Positions 1 to 5,434 of a stretch of 5,434 nt of DNA are shown piece after piece. The position numbers and the translations under genes were made by a program. The notes under the pieces were generated by a model, which saw only the letters and a program-made list of their open reading frames with translations, did no database searches and had not been told where the DNA came from. This DNA is from Fidelibacterota bacterium (lineage in GTDB: Bacteria; Fidelibacterota; UBA2242): positions 1-5,434 of the forward strand of contig JAUSPJ010000064.1 in assembly GCA_030655795.1 (NCBI GenBank), given 5' to 3'. The stretch's first letter is position 1, and every line of letters begins with the position of its first letter.

Positions 1-69
1 TTGGTTGTTCTTCTTGAGAATTAGATTGGAAGTTCGGATTCTGCTTCCGCTTCTATTAATACCGGAACA
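1..69 (+). other. Upstream tail ending in TAG plus Ser/Ala-rich leader to the FHA gene
   Basis: In the frame of the FHA gene, the first seven codons read LVVLLEN and stop at TAG (22-24). The next 15 codons, before the GTG at 70, read IGSSDSASASINTGT and contain no ATG, GTG or TTG. The Ser/Ala-rich composition resembles an interdomain linker more than random non-coding DNA. This may be the end of a separate upstream gene followed by untranslated leader. It may also be the remains of a longer protein whose C-terminal domain is the FHA domain, cut by an amber codon. The upstream sequence needed to decide is outside the window. Confidence 0.3.
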
Positions 70-432
70 GTGCGTATTGCCGGTTTGACTAATGAGGCGA
101 CTGGCATTCTGAAAGGAAAAGAATTCATAATTAAAAAATTCCCATTCAAAGTCGGTCGCAACAGCTCGCATATTTCCGACGCTATTTTTGTCAACAACGA
201 TCTTTGCATTGATGATGTCGTCCCCTACAATGTCTCAAAAAATCACATGTCGATTAATTTTCATGACAACCATCTCTATATTCTTGACCGGGGCAGCAGT
301 CTCGGTACGATTGTGAACGGAAAACAAATCGGCGGGCAGGTTTCAAATTATAAAATCAACCTGAATCCGGGCGAAAATATTGTTATCATCGGCAGTGAAG
401 CCTCCCCCTATCAGTTTAAAATTACACTATAG
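70..432 (+). CDS. Single FHA-domain protein (start uncertain)
   Basis: This encodes a 120-residue protein that is almost entirely one forkhead-associated (FHA) domain, a fold that in known families binds phosphothreonine peptides. The visible signatures are in the expected order: G29-R30 (VGRN), S56-x2-H59 (SKNH), a strand with D73, then the S76-S-L-G-T80 turn and N83-G84. The Gly-Arg, Ser, His and Asn-Gly positions are those that form the phosphopeptide pocket, so binding is probably intact. There is no signal peptide or membrane segment, so it should be cytoplasmic. The GTG start at 70 is the only usual start codon after the in-frame TAG at 22-24, but it has no clear ribosome binding site and sits right on the first beta strand. 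The N-terminus is therefore doubtful. It lies 8 bases before the radical SAM gene and is probably co-transcribed with it. The partner threonine kinase is not in the window. Confidence 0.82.
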   Translation: MRIAGLTNEATGILKGKEFIIKKFPFKVGRNSSHISDAIFVNNDLCIDDVVPYNVSKNHMSINFHDNHLYILDRGSSLGTIVNGKQIGGQVSNYKINLNPGENIVIIGSEASPYQFKITL

Positions 433-440
433 AAAGCCTA

Positions 441-1607
441 ATGATCCCGAGAAAAAATTTACTGCGCGCCATCCAAAAATCCGTATCACAACCCCTGTAT
501 GCCAGTCGAAATTTTATTCACCGCACGCAATCGGCGCTTTCCTATCACGTGTATAATGGCAAAAGCTACTGGCCGGAAACGATTTCCCTTTTTCTGACAT
601 ATAAGTGTAATCTCCGCTGTCTGATGTGTGGTCAATGGGGCGAAAACGGCGCCTTTAACGAATTCAATAAAGATATTCTAAAACAGCAACTGACGCTGGA
701 AGAAATTAAATCCATAATCGATGACGTTCGTGGATTTAAACCAAATATCACCCTCTTTGGGGGTGAACCTTTTTTACATCCCGACTGGTTCAAAATAATC
801 AAAACCATCAAAGCTGCCGGCCTTCGCTGCAATATTGTGACAAACGGGACATTCATTCAAAATTATGCGGAAGAAATCATCGAATCCGGTCTGGACGAAA
901 TTATCTTCTCGCTGGATGGTCCGGAAGAGATTCATGATTCTATCCGGCGGGTATCCGGAACTTTTAACCGATCAATTAACGGATTTCTGTTATTGAATCA
1001 GCTGAAACAGAAATATAAGAGTAAAAATCCTGTCATTAATATTAACAGCACAATCTGGAAGGAAAACTACCGTAATATCCGGGATACGGTTGAAATTGCC
1101 CGGAGTATCGATGCAAAAGGATTAACGTTTCATCACCTGTTGTTTTTATCAAAGCCAACCGTTCAGCAGTTTATTGAGTCATTTGATGACCGATTTAAAC
1201 AAAAACCGACTGACTGGATCGGATTCGCCTGGGACAATCCACCGGAGATCGACGTTGAATATTTGATCAGCGAACTCAATTGGGTAAAGCAGTACAAATC
1301 GAAGATGAACATCAGTGTATTTCCAAACATTAACGATGATGAGGTCCGCCGCTGGTATACCCGGTTTGACTTCGAATCAACTTCCTACCGTAATCGCTGT
1401 TTGAGTCTGTGGATGACTGCTTACGTATTTCCCGACGGAACAGTCCGTCCCTATCACTCGATGAATTTTATTACCGGCAATATCCGCGATAAGCGTTTCC
1501 GCGAAATCTGGAACAATGACATTTACATGGATTACCGAAAACATATTAAAGCGCATAAAAAATTCGCGGTCTGTTCCAAAGGATGTACAGAATTCTTTCG
1601 GTATTAA
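441..1607 (+). CDS. Radical SAM protein with SPASM/Twitch-like C-terminal domain
   Basis: This is a 388-residue radical SAM enzyme. C56-x3-C60-x2-C63 (YKCNLRCLMCGQW) is the canonical motif that ligates the [4Fe-4S] cluster which cleaves S-adenosylmethionine. The core continues with GGEP at 107-110, TNG at 134-136 and SLDG at 157-160 with H165 and R169, the usual MoaA/SPASM-type strand motifs. The C-terminal part looks like a SPASM/Twitch domain: C320, then PDGTVRPY (331-338), GNI (346-348), EIW (355-357) and C378-x3-C382. The position where family members usually have Cys after the DG turn is Tyr338, so only three likely auxiliary-cluster cysteines remain. The first 45 residues are a basic extension before the core. 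No membrane segment is seen. The start is the first ATG after the FHA stop, with only a weak AGAAAG upstream, so translation may be coupled. The substrate is unknown. Many relatives modify peptides, but others act on small molecules or sugars, and the context suggests a role linked to envelope polysaccharide. Confidence 0.9.
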   Translation: MIPRKNLLRAIQKSVSQPLYASRNFIHRTQSALSYHVYNGKSYWPETISLFLTYKCNLRCLMCGQWGENGAFNEFNKDILKQQLTLEEIKSIIDDVRGFKPNITLFGGEPFLHPDWFKIIKTIKAAGLRCNIVTNGTFIQNYAEEIIESGLDEIIFSLDGPEEIHDSIRRVSGTFNRSINGFLLLNQLKQKYKSKNPVININSTIWKENYRNIRDTVEIARSIDAKGLTFHHLLFLSKPTVQQFIESFDDRFKQKPTDWIGFAWDNPPEIDVEYLISELNWVKQYKSKMNISVFPNINDDEVRRWYTRFDFESTSYRNRCLSLWMTAYVFPDGTVRPYHSMNFITGNIRDKRFREIWNNDIYMDYRKHIKAHKKFAVCSKGCTEFFRY

Positions 1608-1621
1608 GAAAGTATTAATAT

Positions 1622-1649
1622 TTGACTAAGAATGAATAGATAATTAAAT
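1622..1649 (+). promoter_or_regulatory. Possible weak sigma-70-like promoter before the response regulator
   Basis: TTGACT (1622-1627) matches five of six bases of the -35 consensus. After a 16-base spacer, TTAAAT (1644-1649) matches four of six bases of the -10 consensus. It lies in the 63-base AT-rich gap that separates the radical SAM gene from the response regulator and could give the last three genes separate expression. AT-rich gaps often produce such matches by chance, and the promoter preferences of this organism are unknown. Confidence 0.22.
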
Positions 1650-1655
1650 TGCGTC

Positions 1656-1667
1656 AGAGAGAAGAGG
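1656..1667 (+). promoter_or_regulatory. Ribosome binding site of the response regulator
   Basis: A purine run AGAGAGAAGAGG lies just before the ATG at 1671. It is the strongest Shine-Dalgarno-like sequence seen before any gene here and supports that start. The GAGG core is close to the start codon (3 bases), so the more upstream part of the run may be what pairs. Confidence 0.55.
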
Positions 1668-1670
1668 CTT

Positions 1671-2045
1671 ATGAAAATAAAAATACTTATCGTAGATGAT
1701 GAACACGACATTGTCGAACTTCTGGGTGACTTGCTGCTTCAAAAAGGATACAATGTCGCCAAAGCATTTTCCCAGGCTGAGGCAAGGTCCCAAATCAATG
1801 CATTTAAACCATCAATTATGCTGCTGGATATAAAACTTCCGGACGGTGATGGCATTGACTTTCTGAAAGAGATCAAACCGAAGTATCCAAATCTTGATAT
1901 TATCATGATTACGGGACTGGCCGACAAGGAAATTGCCCTGGAAGCGCTGAGAAATGACGCAGCAGACTATATCACTAAACCGATTGACCTTAACTATTTG
2001 ACCAACAGCGTGTTAGCCAAAGTAGTCACCGGGTTTTCCGGATAA
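1671..2045 (+). CDS. Stand-alone receiver-domain response regulator (CheY-like)
   Basis: This 124-residue protein consists of one receiver domain and nothing else. Key residues are all present: the acidic pair D9-D10 (IVDDE), phospho-acceptor D53 (MLLDIKLPDGDG), T81 (MITG) and K103-P104 (ITKP). It should accept phosphate from a histidine kinase and act through protein contact, because there is no DNA-binding or enzymatic output domain. One departure from the common pattern is LRNDAADY (93-100), where the loop usually has Gly-Ala; here Asp96 replaces the Gly. The ATG is supported by a purine-rich ribosome binding site. It is flanked by 63 bases upstream and 76 bases before the export gene. No histidine kinase is in the window. 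Possible partners are the neighbouring FHA protein, the BY-kinase or a kinase elsewhere. The family call is firm; the role in polysaccharide control is inferred from position only. Confidence 0.93.
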   Translation: MKIKILIVDDEHDIVELLGDLLLQKGYNVAKAFSQAEARSQINAFKPSIMLLDIKLPDGDGIDFLKEIKPKYPNLDIIMITGLADKEIALEALRNDAADYITKPIDLNYLTNSVLAKVVTGFSG

Positions 2046-2112
2046 TATTTACCAAGCGATGATACGGGTAAATGTTTTTTATCCCACGAAGTTCTTTTTA
2101 ACCACAATAAAT

Positions 2113-2116
2113 GGGA
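2113..2116 (+). promoter_or_regulatory. Ribosome binding site deciding the export-protein start
   Basis: GGGA lies 5 bases before the ATG at 2122. The alternative in-frame ATG at 2059 is preceded by TTTACCAAGCG, which has no purine-rich match. The 2122 start also places a textbook signal peptide at the very N-terminus, whereas the 2059 start would put 21 extra residues in front of it. Confidence 0.5.
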
Positions 2117-2121
2117 AATAC

Positions 2122-3357
2122 ATGAGAAATATTTTCAGATTGACCGTTTGGAGCTTGTTGATTTTACTGATTGTCTGTCAACTGAGCGCTCAGACGACAG
2201 AACTTGTTGATGATGAAATTGATGCCATGATTGTCCTGCAAGCAGCGGATAAAGTTACCATTTCATACATTGACGTCGACTCCAAAGGTAACCCGGTTCA
2301 ACGCAGCAATATTTTTACTATCCGACCGGATGGAACGATTTTCCATGAATTGCTGGGAGTTGTGACGTTGGCAAATATGACGATTGCCGAAGCAGAGGAA
2401 TTGTTGACAGAGAAATTTTCGCAGTTTTTTAACCAGCCCCGGGTTGCTGTGAGTGTTCTTGAAAAAACGAGCATTAAGGTTATTCTTTATGGTGAGGTTT
2501 CAAGAATGGGTGTCTTCCCCATCAAACCCAATACCAGGGTTGCCGAGTTTATTATCGAAAATGGTGGTACGACGCCTGAAGCGGATCTGGCCAGAATTAC
2601 CGTTTCGAGAGCCGATGGCGGTAAAATAATCTTTGATATGGAAAAATACCTGTTTACCAGCGAACCGGTTAATAATGTGATCCTGAAAGATAAGGATAAA
2701 ATCATCGTACCCCGGTTTAAAGTGCAGGAAAAATACGGCCGCCTGTCGAAGAACTATGTCCTGCAATACGGCAATGTTCTGGAAATCATCATCAACGAAA
2801 TGGCGCTGATGGAAACCAATCCCGCTCAATCCGAATCCTATGTAATTGACAGCGAGGGTAACATTTTTCACCGTCTTTTCGGACTGGTTCATCTTGGTGG
2901 AATGACGGTTGATAAATCTCAGGACGTCCTGGCCGAAATGGCCAAACGCTACTTTCGTGAACCCATTGTGACCGTCAATGTCCTTGAGCTGAGCTCCCGA
3001 AACGTATTTGTTTTTGGACAAGTCGTTCGCCCGGGCATTTATCCTATTGAAGGAAACATTCAGTTGGCAGAATTTCTGGCAAATATTGGTGGATTAACCG
3101 ATGAGGCTGATCTCCGTGATATTGTCGTTACCCGCAAACAAGGACGTCCGGTTGAGTTTAGTCTCGAGGATTTCCTCTTTAAACGCGACGACAGTAAAAA
3201 TGTATTTTTAGAAGATGGCGATCGTATTATTGCGCAAAAAAGACAACGGGGATTTTTTGTCAGGCTTTCTGAGAAGTTACAGCCATTTCAAATCATTTTC
3301 ACATTTATCACCGGTATATTTACTGTGTACGTATTGTTAAATTCAAAATTAATCTAA
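2122..3357 (+). CDS. Wza-type polysaccharide export protein with duplicated Poly_export-SLBB unit
   Basis: This is a 411-residue outer-membrane polysaccharide export (OPX) protein, the channel that passes exopolysaccharide or capsule across the periplasm and outer membrane. An N-terminal signal peptide (positively charged MRNIFR, hydrophobic core 7-19) probably ends near LSA-Q24. Cys19 lacks the small residue expected before a lipobox Cys, so it seems not to be a lipoprotein, unlike classical Wza. Next come Poly_export unit 1 (about 39-113) and SLBB 1 (about 117-199, with GEV at 124-126 and GG at 148-149). A linker follows, then Poly_export unit 2 (about 214-288) and SLBB 2 (about 292-374, with GQV at 299-301 and GG at 323-324). 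The C-terminal segment 389-406 is hydrophobic and may be the helix that forms the outer-membrane alpha-barrel in Wza-like proteins. Classical Wza has one Poly_export domain followed by SLBB-type repeats, so the doubled pattern is notable. An in-frame ATG at 2059 is possible but less likely. The kinase gene follows after 16 bases, the usual partner arrangement. Confidence 0.92.
   Translation: MRNIFRLTVWSLLILLIVCQLSAQTTELVDDEIDAMIVLQAADKVTISYIDVDSKGNPVQRSNIFTIRPDGTIFHELLGVVTLANMTIAEAEELLTEKFSQFFNQPRVAVSVLEKTSIKVILYGEVSRMGVFPIKPNTRVAEFIIENGGTTPEADLARITVSRADGGKIIFDMEKYLFTSEPVNNVILKDKDKIIVPRFKVQEKYGRLSKNYVLQYGNVLEIIINEMALMETNPAQSESYVIDSEGNIFHRLFGLVHLGGMTVDKSQDVLAEMAKRYFREPIVTVNVLELSSRNVFVFGQVVRPGIYPIEGNIQLAEFLANIGGLTDEADLRDIVVTRKQGRPVEFSLEDFLFKRDDSKNVFLEDGDRIIAQKRQRGFFVRLSEKLQPFQIIFTFITGIFTVYVLLNSKLI
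2236..2718 (+). repeat. Internal protein repeat, copy 1 (Poly_export-SLBB)
   Basis: Residues 39-199 of the export protein align without gaps to residues 214-374, exactly 175 residues (525 bases) later. Shared anchors include LQ (39/214), IFH (73/248), GxV (79/254), MT (86/261), LE (113/288), GxV (124/299), AEF (141/316), GG (148/323), EADL (153/328), LF (177/352), NV (185/360) and DxDxII (190/365). By hand I count 54 identities in 129 positions (67-195 against 242-370), about 42 percent. The repeat is clear in protein and diverged in DNA, so it is an old duplication rather than a recent one. Confidence 0.9.
2761..3243 (+). repeat. Internal protein repeat, copy 2 (Poly_export-SLBB)
   Basis: This is the second unit (residues 214-374), the partner of the copy at residues 39-199. 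Its SLBB part (FGQVVRPGIYPI, 298-309) is closer to the common SLBB pattern than copy 1 (YGEVSRMGVFPI, 123-134), because it keeps the RPG turn. The entry to the Poly_export part reads LQYGNVLEI here and LQAADKVTI in copy 1. Each keeps part of the usual pGD signature, and neither keeps all of it. Confidence 0.9.
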
Positions 3358-3373
3358 GTATAGAGACTCCAAT

Positions 3374-5434
3374 ATGGCATCCTATGAATTAAATCTTCGC
3401 GACTACTGGCGAATTATTAAAAAGAAGAAAATAATCGTCATCGTGACTGTTGTCATGCTGGGCAGCTTCAGTTTTTTCTTTGCCATGATGAATAAACCAA
3501 CCCCTATGTATCAGGCCACCGCCAGCCTGAAAATCGAAAAATCTACCGATTTGACCGGTATGTACATGCAGAGTTTTAACTGGTATGCCGGTGATGAAAT
3601 GGCAACCCGGGGAGAAGAAATTAAAAGTATTCCGATGGTTGAAAAAGCCGCACAAATAATGGGGCTTATTGATTCCTCATTGACAACAAAGGAAATTCGA
3701 AACAATCCGGAATATTATGACATTGTTGACAAATTAAAAAAACGTGTCAAGACAGAACAAGAAGGTTTAACTAACATTATTCATATCAAAGTTACCGATT
3801 ATGATCCACAGCGTACCGCCGATTTGGCCAACGCACTGGCCCAGGTTTATATAGAAGAAAGTTATCAACTAAAAAATGCCACGGCGATTGCAGCCCTTAA
3901 AGCAATTACAAGCCATCTCGCTCAGGCCGAACGCAATTATCAAAATACTGAAAAGAAAATACGGGCATACAAGAATCAGAACAATTTATTATTACTCGAA
4001 GGAACGGCTTCACGATTAAGCGCTGAGATAACTGTCGCTGAGAAAGAATTAAATGAATTACGCTCCGACATCAATCAAATCGATAATATCCTGTTTGAAA
4101 TCGATCAAAATCCGGATTATATCTATTACATCTCATTTGACCTGCTATTGAATCGTCAAAATACTGTTTTAACTGCTCTTCAATCACAACTTAACCAGTT
4201 ATCGACGAATGAAAGACAATATTTACAGCATTATACCGAAAATCATCCCACGGTTACCGAAGTCCACCGGCAAATTGAATCGAGGCAGCGACGATTTATT
4301 GAAGAATTAAAAACCTATCGAGAGACACTGGTCCAAACCGAAAACAATATTTATGAGCGCTGGAAAAAATTATCCACTAATTACCGCTCGATTCCGCTGC
4401 TGGATTTTACATTACAGAATATCGAACGGGAAATGGAAGTTAATAAAAATTTATACCAAACTCTGAAGGCCCGTCATCAGGAGGCGCTTATTAAACAGTC
4501 CGAACTGGTGCATGAAGTCTTTCTGTTAAAACCGGCCTTCCTTCCCACCAGACCGGTTAACCCGACGATGATCGGCCCAACCACAGCCATCGGAGCCGTC
4601 ATTGGAATTATCCTCGGTGTTATCCTGGCATTTGTTGCTGAAACCCTGGATACCACGTTCAGCACTATCGACGACATTGAAAAAACCCTGGACACTACTG
4701 TTGTCGGAATTGTACCATTTGTTGATATTGAAGATATCAAGGCGCAGTTATTAGAAAAAATTGATTCACCGATCTCCGATGAAATTCTGGAAATGCAGGC
4801 TCGCCTCGTCTCTCACTACAACCCGAAATCAACAATGGCCGAAGCCTTCCGGGCGTTGCGGACCAACATCCACTTTGGCCTGATGGACAAAGGCTATAAA
4901 TGTTTGATGGTGACCTCATCGGTTGCCAGTGAAGGAAAAACGACAATTGCGGTTAACCTGGCCGTGTCGATGGCCCAAATCGGTCTCAATACAATATTAG
5001 TCGAATCTGATTTACGTAGACCACGAATTTCTAAGCTGTTTGGCATTGAACGAGAACCCGGTTTGACCGATGTAGTACTGCGCCGTGACGATCTGGATTC
5101 GGTAATCCGGACGATGAGCGACCTGATGATGGGGACCATGGCCACTGATACTTTCCGGACAGACAATATTCCCGGGATTGAATACCTCAACATTCTGACA
5201 GCCGGCAAACATGAACGAAATCCTTCGGAAATCATTGCATCCAAAGTGATGGACAAAGTTATCAGCGATCTGAAAGAACGCTATGACTTAATTATTTTTG
5301 ATACGGCGCCGGTTATTCAGGCTACCGATTCAACGGTATTGGCCTCTAAAGTAGATACTACGCTTCTCGTGTACTACCAGGGAAAGATATCGCGAGGCAC
5401 ACTCAGACGCTCAAAGAACCAGCTGGAAATGCTC
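3374..5434 (+). CDS. Polysaccharide copolymerase / BY-kinase fusion (Wzc-like), 3' end missing
   Basis: The 687 codons present encode an inner-membrane chain-length regulator fused to a tyrosine autokinase. The Wzz domain starts with a short cytoplasmic segment (YELNLRDYWRIIKKKK) and membrane helix 1 (20-39). A long periplasmic, helical, coiled-coil-prone region follows (about 175-370). Next is the proline-rich P387-x3-P391-x2-P394-x2-P397 segment, and then helix 2 (about 400-422). The cytoplasmic kinase follows: E490-x2-R493-x2-R496 (the oligomerisation motif of BY-kinases), Walker A S515 to T524 with K522-T523, Walker A' LVESDLRRP (542-550), and Walker B IIFDTAP (640-646). Downstream conserved parts include NPSEII (616-621). 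Variants are E544 for the first Asp of Walker A' and A645 in Walker B. Residues about 577-600 appear to be a longer insert than in Wzc. The C-terminal tyrosine cluster is beyond the window. The ATG at 3374 is 16 bases after the export-gene stop, with a weak AGAG at 3362-3365. The protein partners the export channel and drives polymer assembly and export. Confidence 0.95.
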   Translation, partial: MASYELNLRDYWRIIKKKKIIVIVTVVMLGSFSFFFAMMNKPTPMYQATASLKIEKSTDLTGMYMQSFNWYAGDEMATRGEEIKSIPMVEKAAQIMGLIDSSLTTKEIRNNPEYYDIVDKLKKRVKTEQEGLTNIIHIKVTDYDPQRTADLANALAQVYIEESYQLKNATAIAALKAITSHLAQAERNYQNTEKKIRAYKNQNNLLLLEGTASRLSAEITVAEKELNELRSDINQIDNILFEIDQNPDYIYYISFDLLLNRQNTVLTALQSQLNQLSTNERQYLQHYTENHPTVTEVHRQIESRQRRFIEELKTYRETLVQTENNIYERWKKLSTNYRSIPLLDFTLQNIEREMEVNKNLYQTLKARHQEALIKQSELVHEVFLLKPAFLPTRPVNPTMIGPTTAIGAVIGIILGVILAFVAETLDTTFSTIDDIEKTLDTTVVGIVPFVDIEDIKAQLLEKIDSPISDEILEMQARLVSHYNPKSTMAEAFRALRTNIHFGLMDKGYKCLMVTSSVASEGKTTIAVNLAVSMAQIGLNTILVESDLRRPRISKLFGIEREPGLTDVVLRRDDLDSVIRTMSDLMMGTMATDTFRTDNIPGIEYLNILTAGKHERNPSEIIASKVMDKVISDLKERYDLIIFDTAPVIQATDSTVLASKVDTTLLVYYQGKISRGTLRRSKNQLEML

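Noticed and set aside
1595..1612. CTTTC / GAAAG hairpin at the end of the radical SAM gene
   Set aside because: It has five pairs only, does not extend in or out, and has no T-run after it. It is too weak to call a terminator.
2066..2085. Hairpin GGGTAAA / TTTATCCC as a terminator after the response regulator
   Set aside because: The stem is only seven pairs with a bulge, four of them A-U, and no T-run follows directly. Co-transcription with the export gene remains more likely.
2059..2121. Earlier in-frame ATG for the export protein
   Set aside because: It has no ribosome binding site and would place 21 residues before an otherwise perfect signal peptide. The ATG at 2122 has GGGA at a suitable distance.
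2164..2178. Lipobox at Cys19 of the export protein
   Set aside because: The residues before Cys are L-L-I-V, and the position just before the Cys is Val instead of Gly, Ala or Ser. A normal signal peptidase I site after SA fits better.
2500..3021. Long open frame on the - strand (173 codons) inside the export gene
   Set aside because: It lies fully opposite a well-supported, repeated-domain coding region. Its translation has no recognisable domain and is His/Phe-rich in the way typical of antisense shadows.
4894..5256. Open frame on the - strand (120 codons) inside the kinase gene
   Set aside because: It is antisense to the conserved Walker motifs of the kinase. The Ser/Arg-rich translation has no domain signature.
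1..5434. tRNA, rRNA, CRISPR array, insertion sequence or attachment site
   Set aside because: Both strands were read for cloverleaf-like ends, regularly spaced short repeats and terminal inverted repeats. None was seen, and nearly all of the window is occupied by the five genes.

Overview
The window looks like part of a cell-envelope polysaccharide export locus from a Gram-negative bacterium. All five genes are on the + strand and closely spaced. The evidence for a double membrane is the pair formed by a Wza-type outer-membrane export protein with a cleavable signal peptide and a Wzz/Wzc-type inner-membrane copolymerase fused to a tyrosine kinase. Base composition is moderate (roughly low-to-mid 40s % GC by eye). 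The deduced signal-peptide end (LSA|Q) and the FHA/radical-SAM neighbours would suit a member of the FCB assemblage or a related uncultured lineage, but nothing here fixes the taxon.

Layout. Positions 1-69 hold a short in-frame tail ending in TAG, then a Ser/Ala-rich stretch leading into a one-domain FHA protein (70-432). Eight bases later comes a radical SAM enzyme with a SPASM/Twitch-like C-terminus (441-1607). After 63 AT-rich bases, which hold a weak possible promoter, there is a stand-alone receiver-domain response regulator (1671-2045). After a further 76 bases the polysaccharide export protein begins, with its preferred start at 2122 (to 3357). Sixteen bases after its stop, the chain-length/BY-kinase fusion starts at 3374 and runs off the right edge at 5434, before its C-terminal tyrosine tail.

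How the parts fit. The last two genes form the usual export pair. The copolymerase spans the inner membrane, its cytoplasmic kinase controls assembly by autophosphorylation, and the export protein carries polymer through the outer membrane. The first three genes look regulatory or modifying: a phosphothreonine reader (FHA), a phospho-acceptor without an output domain (receiver), and a radical SAM enzyme of unknown substrate. Their co-orientation and tight packing suggest, but do not prove, that they serve the same export process.

Most notable observations. The export protein is built from two complete [Poly_export + SLBB] units at an exact 175-residue period with no gaps. The radical SAM protein lacks one cysteine expected in its C-terminal cluster domain, having Tyr338 (codon TAT, one base from TGT). 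The five-gene combination of FHA, radical SAM, receiver, Wza-like and Wzc-like proteins could be a phospho-regulated export module. I see no RNA genes, CRISPR array, insertion sequence or strong terminator, and no gap between genes exceeds 80 bases.
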